Shown here one piece after another: positions 45,963 to 54,872 of a stretch of 64,000 nt of DNA. A program made the position numbers and the translations under genes. The notes beneath the pieces are model-generated. The model was not told the origin of the DNA and ran no database searches. It saw nothing but the letters and a program-made list of their open reading frames with translations. Location: assembly GCA_026708115.1 (NCBI GenBank), contig JAPOVL010000019.1:112801-176800 (forward strand), in the 5' to 3' direction. Each line of letters opens with the position of its first letter. The stretch's first letter is position 1. Origin of the DNA: Chloroflexota bacterium. Its GTDB lineage: Bacteria > Chloroflexota > Anaerolineae > Aggregatilineales > Phototrophicaceae.

Positions 45963-47888
45963 TCAGGTATCAGCGCGGACGAAGCTCAGAAAGCCCTTCA
46001 ACTCGCGCATGTCAAGATCCCGCCCGGGCTGTAGGACCAGGTATGCGTCCGCCCAAAGCGCCTGCGGCAAACTCTCATCTTCCGAACGAGCGATGCGCTG
46101 CGACCGCGCCATCAAGTCCTTCGCAATTTGATCCGGCGCGGCGCCTTCCGGAAACTCCGCGACCAAGTATACGAAGTCCTGATGCACATCGATGCGGCGA
46201 ACCGTCGATCCCAGATTATTGAGTTGCACCTCCAGCCAAAAGACCAATTGTTTGGCCACGTTCTGGCTCAGCGCGGTCGCGGGATCAGCGACAAGCCAGA
46301 CAAAGGTAAGCGCCTGAGTCGACCTCGCCGCCGTCTCCGGGACATCCGCCAATGGGAGCGTCGGTTTGCTGTCCGAGTCTTCTTCTTCCTTCTTTACGTC
46401 GACTGCTGGTACTTGCGCCATGGCTTGCAACATGCGGTCGCCTTGTCTGTTGATCGCGCTCAAGGATTGGCTACCGGCAAAAACCAAAGACAGGGTCAAA
46501 TCATCCAGCGTACCCTTGGAATACAACATGAAGTGCCCCCCGTCATTGGGCAAGCTAAGAAATCGTAACCGCGATCTGTTCTGTTCCGCCGTCCAATCGT
46601 CGTTAATCGCCTCCCGCAAGGCTTTCAGTTCATCCGGTTGCAGCGCCCCGGAATACGCCACCACGGCATTGTCCCGTGTTAGCAAGGTAGCTGCAGCGGT
46701 CAGTTCTGTCATCGTCTGCGTCATGACAATTGCCGCTTGCCGGATGTAAGGATCTTCGACCCTGCCGTACAAAGGCGCATACATAGAGCCGCTTGCTTTG
46801 ATCCCGCGTGATGCGGCTGCGGAACTCGCGGCAGCCGTCGTGGCCATCTCGCCGAGGCTATTTGAAACTGCGGGCAATGTCGTCTGGCCCAGGATTGGGG
46901 GCCCGTCAATGGCTGGCAGATTCTCTTGCGAAATGCCTGGTCTCCGCCGGACGTCGGGGCCACAATCTATTTGCGCTTCGCGACCAAGATCATTAAATAA
47001 ACGTCTGCCGAAATCTTCGTACCGCCCGGCGTCAGACAAGTTTTCTATGGTCGTGTTTTCCTTCTCAACATCGCGCAATATCCGTCCCAAGTTCCCTGTA
47101 TCAGTGTGCCGCGCATCTGGAACAGTCGTTGCTAATTCCGATGGTCCCAGCGCCGGATTTGACAGCGCCCGGCCCAGATCGCGCACCGTGGTCTCCTCGC
47201 CTGCGCTGGAAAGTGGCGTGTCCTCGTCCTGCTTGCCAGTCGTGGAGCCGGCTTGCTCTTCGCTGCGCAAGTGCCTATAACGTATCGTATCGCCGTCGTC
47301 CTCCGACTCAATTGCCAGTTCAATGCCATCGGGCGGCGGACCTGCCTTAACATCGTCGTCCGTCGGGTGCAGCAGTCGGTATGATGCTTGCAGCTTTTGC
47401 AAGGTATATGACGGCATCGCCTGATCAACCAGCAAACCGTCGACCAGCGATTCGATATTGACGGTGTCCTCTTGCATGTCAATTGCGGGCAGTCTTGCGG
47501 TCTGTGGCAAGGCCTCATATATATCTCTCAGTGATCCTTCCAGAACAGGAATCAAGAATCTTGAGGATACTGGAATATCGACAACGCCTTGGGCGCGATA
47601 TGCCTGCGCCAGCTCCTGCGCCGTCGGGTTGTCGGGCGCCAAAACAATAGCGATTTCGCCTTGTCGCGCTCGGATCAAGTCAATCATCACCGCTGGCGCA
47701 ATAGCAAGGTTCTCAATATCCAGCAGCACCAGGTGATATGGTTTGCGACGCAATTGCTCGATAGCGTTACGCGCTTCTGTGACCGGCGTTACAACATATT
47801 CGCCCAAGGACTCCAATGCGCGTTTGACGTTGATGGCAAACTGCACATCTCGGGTAACCAGTAAAATGCGCTTGACCGCGATGGTCAT
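45963..47888 (-). CDS. Receiver-like/roadblock-like protein with C-terminal Y1-transposase-like fold
   Basis: The 641-residue protein has a response-regulator-like domain (about 1-125: RILLVTRDVQFAINVKRALE, HLVLLDIENL). A disordered middle follows. A segment at about 370-490 fits a roadblock/LC7-type fold (AAATLLTRDNAVVAYSGAL, HFMLYSKGTLDDLTLSLVF). The last 115 residues follow the Y1 (IS200/REP-associated) transposase pattern, but the HUH motif DHVHLL reads DFVYLV and the catalytic Tyr position reads KGFLSF. It is therefore probably inactive as a nuclease and may only bind nucleic acid or serve as a scaffold. It lies 69 bp upstream of polA on the same strand. Confidence 0.75.
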   Translation of the reverse strand: MTIAVKRILLVTRDVQFAINVKRALESLGEYVVTPVTEARNAIEQLRRKPYHLVLLDIENLAIAPAVMIDLIRARQGEIAIVLAPDNPTAQELAQAYRAQGVVDIPVSSRFLIPVLEGSLRDIYEALPQTARLPAIDMQEDTVNIESLVDGLLVDQAMPSYTLQKLQASYRLLHPTDDDVKAGPPPDGIELAIESEDDGDTIRYRHLRSEEQAGSTTGKQDEDTPLSSAGEETTVRDLGRALSNPALGPSELATTVPDARHTDTGNLGRILRDVEKENTTIENLSDAGRYEDFGRRLFNDLGREAQIDCGPDVRRRPGISQENLPAIDGPPILGQTTLPAVSNSLGEMATTAAASSAAASRGIKASGSMYAPLYGRVEDPYIRQAAIVMTQTMTELTAAATLLTRDNAVVAYSGALQPDELKALREAINDDWTAEQNRSRLRFLSLPNDGGHFMLYSKGTLDDLTLSLVFAGSQSLSAINRQGDRMLQAMAQVPAVDVKKEEEDSDSKPTLPLADVPETAARSTQALTFVWLVADPATALSQNVAKQLVFWLEVQLNNLGSTVRRIDVHQDFVYLVAEFPEGAAPDQIAKDLMARSQRIARSEDESLPQALWADAYLVLQPGRDLDMRELKGFLSFVRADT

Positions 47889-48050
47889 GGCTCACCCCGG
47901 GGGCACTATCGTAAGAATGAGGAAGTAACAAGACAATGAATGATTCCTGGATTGCGTCAAGGTGAATCCTCAGCTTGAGTTGGCCACCGGCGCATTCCCG
48001 ATTATCGTTTTGATTTTATCACATTCACTATAGCTGACCATTGAATCAGC

Positions 48051-48758
48051 CTAAGCTTCGGCAACAATCGGGAGCTCAGCGCAATCGCCATATTCGGTCG
48101 TGAAGTCAGCGCTGACCCATCCGCTCCGCCCGTTGACATCTAACTGCCACCATGTATTGGCGCTATTCCGACCGGTTATCGGCGTCAGCGTGCCACTATC
48201 CAGGACAGTGATAATCGCATAGCCGGTGCTTGGTCCTGTGCGGAAATTCAAGCCAACGTTAACTAGCGCGCGGCAAATATCGTCGTCGGGAATGAAGGGA
48301 AGATTGGAGGGATTCGCGGGCGTCGCAACGATATCGGCCGGCGATTGACGTACGACCACGGTGATTTCATCAGCCGCGCCAACCACCGTATCTCGATAAG
48401 CCAGCACCCGCAATTCGATGCTGCCCAAATCGGCCGTCTGCGGGACGTAATTTAGAATAGCCTGCATTGACAAATCACCCTGCAGCGACTCCGATGAAAC
48501 GGTACGCACGATCTGACTGTCTACAAAAAGCTGAACGCGATTCACGCCAATGCTGTCGGAGGCGTCCACCGATACCAGGATTTCCTCGCCAACGACAAAT
48601 TCATCGCCGTCGCTCGGCGAGTTTATGATGACTACAGGCGGTCCATCTGGTGTATTGGTCGCCGCGCCGCTGTTGGGTAGAGCGGTTCTGCTGCGCAGGT
48701 TACAGGCCGAAAGAACTAGAAAGGAACATGCCAAGAAACTGAGTCGGACGCTGGCCAT
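48051..48758 (-). CDS. Lipoprotein with Ig-like and SH3 domains
   Basis: The protein is 235 residues from the ATG at 48758 (after CGGGAGTTTA). It begins with a lipoprotein signal ending in the lipobox LSAC. A Thr/Asn/Pro linker leads to an Ig-like beta domain (VVIINSPSDGDEFVVGEEI, typical of cadherin-like modules). The C-terminus is an SH3b domain (VNVGLNFRTGPSTGYAIITV, WWQLDVNGRSGWVSADF). SH3b domains bind cell-wall or envelope glycans. It should be anchored to the outer face of the membrane. It lies 26 bp after miaB. Confidence 0.88.
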   Translation of the reverse strand: MASVRLSFLACSFLVLSACNLRSRTALPNSGAATNTPDGPPVVIINSPSDGDEFVVGEEILVSVDASDSIGVNRVQLFVDSQIVRTVSSESLQGDLSMQAILNYVPQTADLGSIELRVLAYRDTVVGAADEITVVVRQSPADIVATPANPSNLPFIPDDDICRALVNVGLNFRTGPSTGYAIITVLDSGTLTPITGRNSANTWWQLDVNGRSGWVSADFTTEYGDCAELPIVAEA

Positions 48759-48784
48759 TAAACTCCCGCGGCACACGAGCGAAA

Positions 48785-50167
48785 TCAACTGGCGGCAACA
48801 ATTAGCGGATCATGCGCCGGCGACTGTTCTTCCCGAGGCAGCCGCGCTTGCATGCTCCAGGGCCCGGTCCAGGTCACTTCAACCTGCGCCAGTTTGCCCT
48901 TCCAGTCGCCTTCCGCTTCAAAGAATACGAGTTTGTTCTGAGGACTGCGGGCGCGCCATCGACCCTTGTAATTGTCCTCAATCAAAACCTCGACCACTTG
49001 ACCCAGGTATTGCGAATTGATCTCCGCGACAACCTGCGCCTGCAAATCCTCCAGCATCTTGTGGCGCTCGCGCTTTTCTTCGTCCGGCACATCGTCTTCC
49101 ATGCGACGCGCGCTCACCGTTTGCGGTCGCGGGCTGTAACGCGCCAGATGCGCCTTGTCGAGTTTTAGCTCCTCCAATACTTTGTATGTCCCCATGAACT
49201 GCGCGCGCGTTTCGCCCGGAAAGCCGACGATTATGTCGGTGTGGATAGCCACATCTGGAATGATTTTGCGAATCTTGTTCACCAGCTTGCGATATTGCTC
49301 GGCCGTATATCCGCGTCGCATCCGCGCCAGCACTGCGTCATCGCCGGCTTGAACAGGCACTTCAATATGCGGCATTACCCGAGGCAGCTCCGCCACTGTA
49401 TGCAGCAGCTTGTCGGTCATCCAATTGGGGTGGCTGGTCAAGAATCGAATCCTCTCAATGCCCGCCTCTTCAGCAATCTCATGGGTGATCCGCAGCAGGT
49501 CCGCTAGATCCGGTCCATCCGGAATGTCCTTGCCGTATCGGTCCACGATCTGGCCCAAGAGCGTAACTTCTTTGACGCCCTGCGCCGCCAAACTGCGAAC
49601 ATGCGCGGCGATCTCGCCGACGCTGCGACTGCGTTCGACACCGCGTCGAAACGGGATGATGCAGAAACTGCAGGCATGCGAACACCCGTATACGATTGGA
49701 ACATGCGCCGTGACCAATTGTCCGCGTTCATGCTGCGGTAAAATGAGTTGGCCATCTTGCAAGGCGTCCCGGTTTTGACGCGCCCGCGCCTCGAGTTGCA
49801 GGACTTCCGCTTCATCCATGCGCTCTTCAAGGAAACTGACCATCGGAGACGGGTCGGACGGTGGCATGAACACATCGACATAGGGCAGACGCTGCCTCAT
49901 CCACAGCGGATCGCGCACCCCGACCATGCAGCCCATGACACCAATCACCTTGTCCGGATGGGTCTCCTTTAGCTTGCTCAACAAGCCCAGACGACCCAGT
50001 CCCTTGTCCTCGGCGCTTTGCCGGACGACGCAAGTATTGACCACCATGATATCGGCCTCTTCGCCACGCTCTGTCGAACGATGCCCTAGCTTCTCCAACT
50101 CTGAAGCGAGCAGTTGGGAATCGGCAACGTTCATTTGACATCCAAGGGTCCAGATATGATATCGCAT
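48785..50167 (-). CDS. miaB: tRNA-2-methylthio-N6-dimethylallyladenosine synthase MiaB
   Basis: The 460-residue radical-SAM methylthiotransferase begins YHIWTLGCQMNVADS. The auxiliary cluster cysteines are Cys10, Cys46 (VNTCVVR) and a Cys near 80 (VMGCM). The radical-SAM motif is CSHACSFC. The C-terminal TRAM domain covers about 375-440. It adds a methylthio group to i6A37 of tRNAs reading UNN codons. The cysteine arrangement and TRAM domain fit MiaB rather than RimO, though MtaB-type relatives cannot be fully excluded. Confidence 0.93.
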   Translation of the reverse strand: MRYHIWTLGCQMNVADSQLLASELEKLGHRSTERGEEADIMVVNTCVVRQSAEDKGLGRLGLLSKLKETHPDKVIGVMGCMVGVRDPLWMRQRLPYVDVFMPPSDPSPMVSFLEERMDEAEVLQLEARARQNRDALQDGQLILPQHERGQLVTAHVPIVYGCSHACSFCIIPFRRGVERSRSVGEIAAHVRSLAAQGVKEVTLLGQIVDRYGKDIPDGPDLADLLRITHEIAEEAGIERIRFLTSHPNWMTDKLLHTVAELPRVMPHIEVPVQAGDDAVLARMRRGYTAEQYRKLVNKIRKIIPDVAIHTDIIVGFPGETRAQFMGTYKVLEELKLDKAHLARYSPRPQTVSARRMEDDVPDEEKRERHKMLEDLQAQVVAEINSQYLGQVVEVLIEDNYKGRWRARSPQNKLVFFEAEGDWKGKLAQVEVTWTGPWSMQARLPREEQSPAHDPLIVAAS

Positions 50168-50361
50168 GCTCAGGGTTTGCCTTGATCGCTCTCGGATGCC
50201 GCTATTCTAGCCGAGTCGCAGAAATGGGTCAATGCGGCCCCGTCGACGCGCAGAGCAATCGCATCAAATTATTTTCAACACAGAAGTAATTTTATGTAAG
50301 TAACGAGAGAAAATACATTTGTAGCGAGAGTTCTCAATAAAGCCAAATCCCGCTATGAGCG

Positions 50362-50406
50362 CTCCCCCTCTCCCCTTGTGGGAGAGGGGGCCGGGGGGTG
50401 AGGGCT
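50362..50406 (+). repeat. CTCCCCCTCTCCCC-type G-rich hairpin repeat, copy 1
   Basis: CTCCCCCTCTCCC and GGGAGAGGGGG pair over 11 bp, followed by GCCGGGGGGTGAGGG. Related copies lie at 58022-58126 and 63884-63963. This class of intergenic hairpin is widespread in bacterial genomes. Here it lies downstream of the phosphorylase gene at 50438 and may also end transcription. Confidence 0.7.
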
Positions 50407-50437
50407 TAGAAAAACGACCCTGAGCTTCCCGCGCCGT

Positions 50438-53005
50438 TTACGCCCAAACAATTTTCTGCGGCATGAACAAACTATGCAAATGGTCGTGGTATGGCAAAAT
50501 TCTCACGGAAAAACCGACGTTGCCCGTCGTGTCATACCTGTGTTCGGTAAGGAAGGTGTATATGTTGTCGCCGTCGTCGGATATGATCGCCATATCGACC
50601 GATTGTCCTTCTCGAATATTGCCAATGGTATCCAACATGCCGTAATAGAGCTGCACGCGAACGTCGCACGGTTTCAAATCGCCAAGACATACAATGGCGC
50701 GCACTTCCGCATTGCTGCCAATTTCGACGTCTCCGCTATCGATATCCACTTCCAGTACCGCGACATCGGACCAGACCCGATCAAGCTTTGCCTTCCAGTC
50801 CGCGAACTGAACCGTGCCCGCGAATCCGCCTGCGCTCATGTCTTGACTGACGAGATAGCGAGGTATATAGAACTCTTCAGTGTATTGCTGCACCATGCGA
50901 TGCGTGTTAAAGACCGGCGCCAGACGCCGCATGCTGCGCTTGACACGACGAATCCAGTCGCGCGGCAGCCCATCGCGCGCCTGCCGGTAAAACAGCGGCA
51001 CGATGTCTTGCTCCAGGAGATTGTAAAGCGCCTGGCTCTCGATATAGTCTTGATCCGCCCAATCGTGATCAGCGTACTCCTCGCCATGACCGATTGACCA
51101 GCCAATATCGCGTCGGTAAGCCTCGTCCCACCAACCGTCAAGTATGCTGCAGTTCAGCCCCGCATTGTAGATTACTTTCATGCCGCTGGTGCCGCTGGCC
51201 TCTTTGGGGCGACGAGGATTGTTCAGCCAGATGTCGACGCCCTGAACCATGTAGCGCGCTACATTCAGGTCGAAATTCTCCAGGAAGACAATCGAATCGC
51301 GGAAATCGGGATCCCGCGCGACGTTGACGATGGTGCGGATGAATTCTTTGCCTTCGTTATCATGCGGGTGCGCTTTGCCAGCGAAGATGAATTGCACCGG
51401 CCGCTCCGGATCGGTGAGCAATTTGCGCAAACGTCCCAAATCGCGGAAGATCAATGTCGCGCGCTTGTAAGTGGCGAAGCGGCGCGCGAAGCCAATCGTC
51501 AAGGCATCTGGATTCAGCACCTCATCCGCCTCTTCAATCGCTGTCTGCGAGACGCCGCGTCGCTGCAATTGCTCGCGCAAGCGATCCCGCGCGAAAGCCA
51601 CCAGCCTTTCGCGGCGGCGTACATGCGTCCGCCACAGTTCGGCATCCGGAATGCTTGACACGCCTTCCCAGATCTCCGGCCGCGATTCTTCCGCGCGCCA
51701 CGCCGGATCCAAGTAACGATCAAAAAGTTGCGCCATCTCCTGGCTGACCCATGTCTGCACGTGGACGCCATTTGTGATGGCTCGAATTGGTACTTCGTGA
51801 ACGGGCACATCCGGGTAAACCCACTTCCACATATCGCGCGAGACTTCGCCGTGCAACTGCGCGACGCCGTTTGACCCCGACGACAGGTTCAGCGCCATCA
51901 CCGACATGGAGAACAACTCGTAATCGCCCATGTTTTCGCGCCCCAGATCAAAGAACTGATCGCGACTAAGCCCCAACTGATGCATTAAATCCGTGAAATG
52001 CTCGTCGATCAAATCGAAATCAAAGCGCTCCAGACCGGCCGGAACGGGGGTGTGTATGGTGAAGACGCTGCTCGCCGCAGTCAGCGCCTTTGCCTGTTCG
52101 AAACTCAGCTGATGGTCGTGCATATAGCTGCGGATGCGTTCCAGTAGCAAAAACGCCGAATGACCTTCGTTCATGTGATAAATATCGGCCTCGATATTGA
52201 GCGCGCGCAATGCGCGCACGCCGCCGATACCCATCAGAATCTCCTGTCGGATCCGCGTGCGGCGGTCGCCGCCGTACAGACGGTCGGTCAGGTTCCGGTC
52301 TTCTTCAAGAGCATTCTTGTCGATATTGGTATCAAGCAGGTACAGCGAAACGCGACCCACTTGCACCTTCCAGATCTGCGCCCACAGTTCACGGCCCGGC
52401 AAGGGCACGGAGATCTTGATTGTCCTGCCGTCCGGTCCTGTCTGCAATGTGACCGGCAAGTTGACGTAGTCGTTGATCGGGTAAGACTCCTGCTGCCAGC
52501 CGTCGGCATTGAGATATTGCTGGAAATACCCTTCCTGATACAATATGCCCACCCCGACTAGCGGGATACCCAAGTCGCTCGCGCTCTTGAGATGGTCGCC
52601 GCTCAAGACGCCCAAACCGCCCGAATAATTTTGCAAGCACTCCGTTAATCCAAATTCCATGGAGAAATACGCGATGACCGGCTGGCGAGGCAGATCGGCG
52701 TACTGGTTTGCGAACCAGGTATCCTGCGACCGCATGTATTCGTCGTAAGAGCGGCAAACGCGCGCGTAGTGCGCCATGAACGATGTGTCATTAACCAACG
52801 CGTTTAGCCGTTCCTGGCTCATTCTCCCCAGCATCCATTCCGGATTATGTTGTGTTTCTTCCCACAATTCGGGGTCGAGCCGCCGAAATAACGAAATCGC
52901 TTCGTGATCCCATGCCCAGCGCAGGTTGTAGGTTAATTCGTGCAAGCGCCCCAACTGCCGGGGCAATTTGGGCGCGACTTTGACTCGCGCTACAGGTTGT
53001 ACCAT
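50438..53005 (-). CDS. glgP: Alpha-glucan phosphorylase, DUF3417 type
   Basis: The 855-residue GT35 enzyme has the N-terminal DUF3417 domain (LPRQLGRLHELTYNLRWAWD, then DPELWEETQHNPEWML). The catalytic core has the pyridoxal-phosphate Lys in EASGTSGMKVIYNAG, followed by the typical NCSILDGWWDEAY. It releases glucose 1-phosphate from alpha-glucans or maltodextrins. It is a different subfamily from the phosphorylase at 5003-7477. It is divergent from the two CBM48 genes and close to glgC and glgA, so a glycogen role is likely. Confidence 0.95.
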   Translation of the reverse strand: MVQPVARVKVAPKLPRQLGRLHELTYNLRWAWDHEAISLFRRLDPELWEETQHNPEWMLGRMSQERLNALVNDTSFMAHYARVCRSYDEYMRSQDTWFANQYADLPRQPVIAYFSMEFGLTECLQNYSGGLGVLSGDHLKSASDLGIPLVGVGILYQEGYFQQYLNADGWQQESYPINDYVNLPVTLQTGPDGRTIKISVPLPGRELWAQIWKVQVGRVSLYLLDTNIDKNALEEDRNLTDRLYGGDRRTRIRQEILMGIGGVRALRALNIEADIYHMNEGHSAFLLLERIRSYMHDHQLSFEQAKALTAASSVFTIHTPVPAGLERFDFDLIDEHFTDLMHQLGLSRDQFFDLGRENMGDYELFSMSVMALNLSSGSNGVAQLHGEVSRDMWKWVYPDVPVHEVPIRAITNGVHVQTWVSQEMAQLFDRYLDPAWRAEESRPEIWEGVSSIPDAELWRTHVRRRERLVAFARDRLREQLQRRGVSQTAIEEADEVLNPDALTIGFARRFATYKRATLIFRDLGRLRKLLTDPERPVQFIFAGKAHPHDNEGKEFIRTIVNVARDPDFRDSIVFLENFDLNVARYMVQGVDIWLNNPRRPKEASGTSGMKVIYNAGLNCSILDGWWDEAYRRDIGWSIGHGEEYADHDWADQDYIESQALYNLLEQDIVPLFYRQARDGLPRDWIRRVKRSMRRLAPVFNTHRMVQQYTEEFYIPRYLVSQDMSAGGFAGTVQFADWKAKLDRVWSDVAVLEVDIDSGDVEIGSNAEVRAIVCLGDLKPCDVRVQLYYGMLDTIGNIREGQSVDMAIISDDGDNIYTFLTEHRYDTTGNVGFSVRILPYHDHLHSLFMPQKIVWA

Positions 53006-53182
53006 TGCTTCGCTCCACTTTTGTCGACGGATGAGTCAAGCGTCGGAATCGTCCATTCTACCGTCAATCTATGACGATTACACCTCGAAAATGGAGCCGA
53101 TAGACATGTCCTGAAACTTTTCGTATTTACTCTCAGCAAGCCGGCGCCAACCACCTTGGTGTCGCTTTATGCGCGTATAGCC

Positions 53183-53211
53183 TTAGCAATTCCGTACAAA
53201 GGGATTGCTAA
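53183..53211. promoter_or_regulatory. Inverted repeat between glgP and CBM48 genes
   Basis: TTAGCAATTCC pairs with GGGATTGCTAA (one G-U) around GTACAAA. It lies in the 402-bp divergent intergenic region 53006-53407, which otherwise holds only repeat copy E. An operator for the glycogen genes or a leader hairpin are both possible. Confidence 0.35.
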
Positions 53212-53285
53212 TCTTCTGTTATGGCGCTCCATATTACTTTGATGAGAAGTTTCATTATGATATGATGGAAATATCGCCATGCCAC

Positions 53286-53377
53286 ACGGTTCCAAAAAAA
53301 CCGTGCCGCTCATGCGTCTAGAAGATTTGATGTTTTGTGTGAGCGCGGCAAGATGATTCGCTGCCGCCGGGCGGCTG
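53286..53377 (+). repeat. Dispersed triple-hairpin element, copy E
   Basis: The first hairpin here is ACGGTT/AACCGT, the core is GCCGCTCATGCGTC (one mismatch), and the end is GCCGCCGGGCGGC. It ends 30 bp before the start codon of the first CBM48 gene, just before its Shine-Dalgarno GGAGAGG. Confidence 0.72.
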
Positions 53378-53407
53378 TGACCATTGCGCTTCGATTGGAG
53401 AGGCTAG

Positions 53408-53704
53408 ATGCTGAAAAAGAAATACTTGAAAAGCAAGGACATCTGCAAAGTAACCTTCTACACGGCGCCGGAACTCACTGCCGAATCAGTCGCCCTCGTT
53501 GGTGATTTCAACGGCTGGAACGAATCCGCGACGCCTATGACGGCGCTCAAAGACGGGCGCTTCAAGGCGACCGTCGACTTGCCGCGCAACAAGCAATATC
53601 AGTTTCGTTACCTTATCGACGAATGTGAATGGCATAACGACTGGGCCGCCGATCAGTATGTCCCGAATCCCTTTAGCGGAGATAATTCAGTAGTCGAGGT
53701 ATAA
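53408..53704 (+). CDS. Stand-alone CBM48 (glycogen-binding/isoamylase N-terminal) protein 1
   Basis: The 98-residue protein is a single CBM48/E-set domain: VTFYTAPELTAESVALVGDF, the GDFNGWNESATPM starch-binding loop, DGRFKATVDL, and YQFRYLIDE. Such domains normally sit inside branching or debranching enzymes or AMPK-like proteins; here it is alone. It likely binds glycogen granules. It begins MLKKKYLKSK, shared with the neighbour. A strong GGAGAGG site precedes the ATG. The second copy follows after 5 bp. Confidence 0.88.
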   Translation: MLKKKYLKSKDICKVTFYTAPELTAESVALVGDFNGWNESATPMTALKDGRFKATVDLPRNKQYQFRYLIDECEWHNDWAADQYVPNPFSGDNSVVEV

Positions 53705-53709
53705 GCCTT

Positions 53710-54006
53710 ATGCTCAAAAAACGTTTCCTCAAGAGCAAGAATCTGGTCCAGGTGACGTTTTATACCGCGGCAGCCCTCAACGCAAGCGAAGTCTGTCTGG
53801 TGGGCGACTTCAACGATTGGGACGAATCTGCAACACCAATGAATGCGCTGAAGGATGGACGCTTCAAAATCGTCTTGGAACTCGATCCGGACAGCGAATT
53901 CCAGTTTCGTTATCTGGTCAATGGAGACGAGTGGCATAATGATTGGGAGGCCGATCAATACGTGCCCAATCCCCATGGCAGCGATAATTGCGTCGTTTGC
54001 ACTTGA
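53710..54006 (+). CDS. Stand-alone CBM48 (glycogen-binding/isoamylase N-terminal) protein 2
   Basis: The 98-residue protein is a paralogue of the one directly upstream, with identical length and more than half the residues shared (LVGDFNDWDESATPM, ALKDGRFK, FQFRYLV, WHNDW, ADQYVPNP). Its Shine-Dalgarno GAGG overlaps the stop codon of copy 1. Differences concentrate in the beta-strands and C-terminus, suggesting distinct partners or glucan preference after a tandem duplication. It may localise other glycogen enzymes. Confidence 0.88.
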   Translation: MLKKRFLKSKNLVQVTFYTAAALNASEVCLVGDFNDWDESATPMNALKDGRFKIVLELDPDSEFQFRYLVNGDEWHNDWEADQYVPNPHGSDNCVVCT

Positions 54007-54048
54007 TTCGCTTCAACAGGTTTCCAGTTGGAAACCTGTTGACCTTCC

Positions 54049-54828
54049 TCATCCATTCACCGTATTGCGCCAGGAAACCAGCGATTCGATTTTGCCGTAG
54101 TCAGCGGGAACGCCCATTGGCAAAATGAAGTGCCTGGCGCCGGCAGCATGGTAGGCGTCCAGGTTCTCCGGCACGTCCTGCTCGCGGCTTATTGATACCG
54201 TGCGTTCGATTTCTGCCGGGTCCCGCCCCACAGCATCGCACCAGTTATCCAATACCCGACTCTTGCGCGCCCAGGTCTCCGGCGGGCCGAAGCCATTCCA
54301 AAGATCGGCGAAGCGCGCGGTTATCTTGAGCGTCACTTTCTCGCCCCCTCCGCCAATCATGATGGGAATGGGATTGCGCACCGGCGCCGGGACCTCTTTG
54401 CCCATCCGCGTCTTGATGACGGGAAGCGCCTCTTCCAGAGCGCGCAGCCGACTGCCCGCAGTGCCAAATTCATAACCGAATTCCTCATAGTCCTTCTCGA
54501 ACCAGCCCGCGCCGATACCGAGAATCAGACGCCCCTTGCTGATATGATCCAACGTATTGGCCATCTGCGTCAGCAATGCCGGATTCCGATAGCTGTTGCA
54601 ATTCACCAGCGTGCCAATCTCTACCCGCTCCGTCATCATGGCGATTGCCGTAAGCAGCGTCCAGGCTTCGAAATGGTTTTCATTGCCCTCACCATATAAA
54701 GGGAAAAAATGATCCCAGTTCCAGATTGAGTCGACCCCCAGCGTCTCAATCTCTCCGATAGCTTCCGCGTAGGCGTCGTAACTGACACGCTGGGGATGCA
54801 ATTGCACCCCAACCTTAACCTTGCTCAT
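54049..54828 (-). CDS. LLM class F420-dependent oxidoreductase
   Basis: The 259-residue protein has the luciferase-like TIM barrel: VKVGVQLHPQRVSYDAYAEA at the start, SIWNWDHFFPLYG, ERVEIGTLVNCNSYRNPALL and GRLILGIGAGWFEKDYEEFG. These patterns are typical of coenzyme F420-dependent members rather than bacterial luciferase, though FMN use is not excluded. The start ATG at 54828 follows AAAGGTG. It sits between the CBM48 pair and glgC with no obvious metabolic link. Confidence 0.88.
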   Translation of the reverse strand: MSKVKVGVQLHPQRVSYDAYAEAIGEIETLGVDSIWNWDHFFPLYGEGNENHFEAWTLLTAIAMMTERVEIGTLVNCNSYRNPALLTQMANTLDHISKGRLILGIGAGWFEKDYEEFGYEFGTAGSRLRALEEALPVIKTRMGKEVPAPVRNPIPIMIGGGGEKVTLKITARFADLWNGFGPPETWARKSRVLDNWCDAVGRDPAEIERTVSISREQDVPENLDAYHAAGARHFILPMGVPADYGKIESLVSWRNTVNG

Positions 54829-54872
54829 GTGTTCGCACCTTTCATTTGTCATAGCAAAAGAGAATCAAACCG

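Noticed and set aside
50362..50406. Simple intrinsic terminator for glgP
   Set aside because: The hairpin lacks a T-run on the transcript strand and recurs elsewhere as a dispersed G-rich repeat, so it is listed as a repeat, though some termination effect is possible.
53408..54006. Possible split or frameshifted single gene
   Set aside because: Each half has its own start, Shine-Dalgarno, complete CBM48 domain and matching length, so these are two tandem genes.
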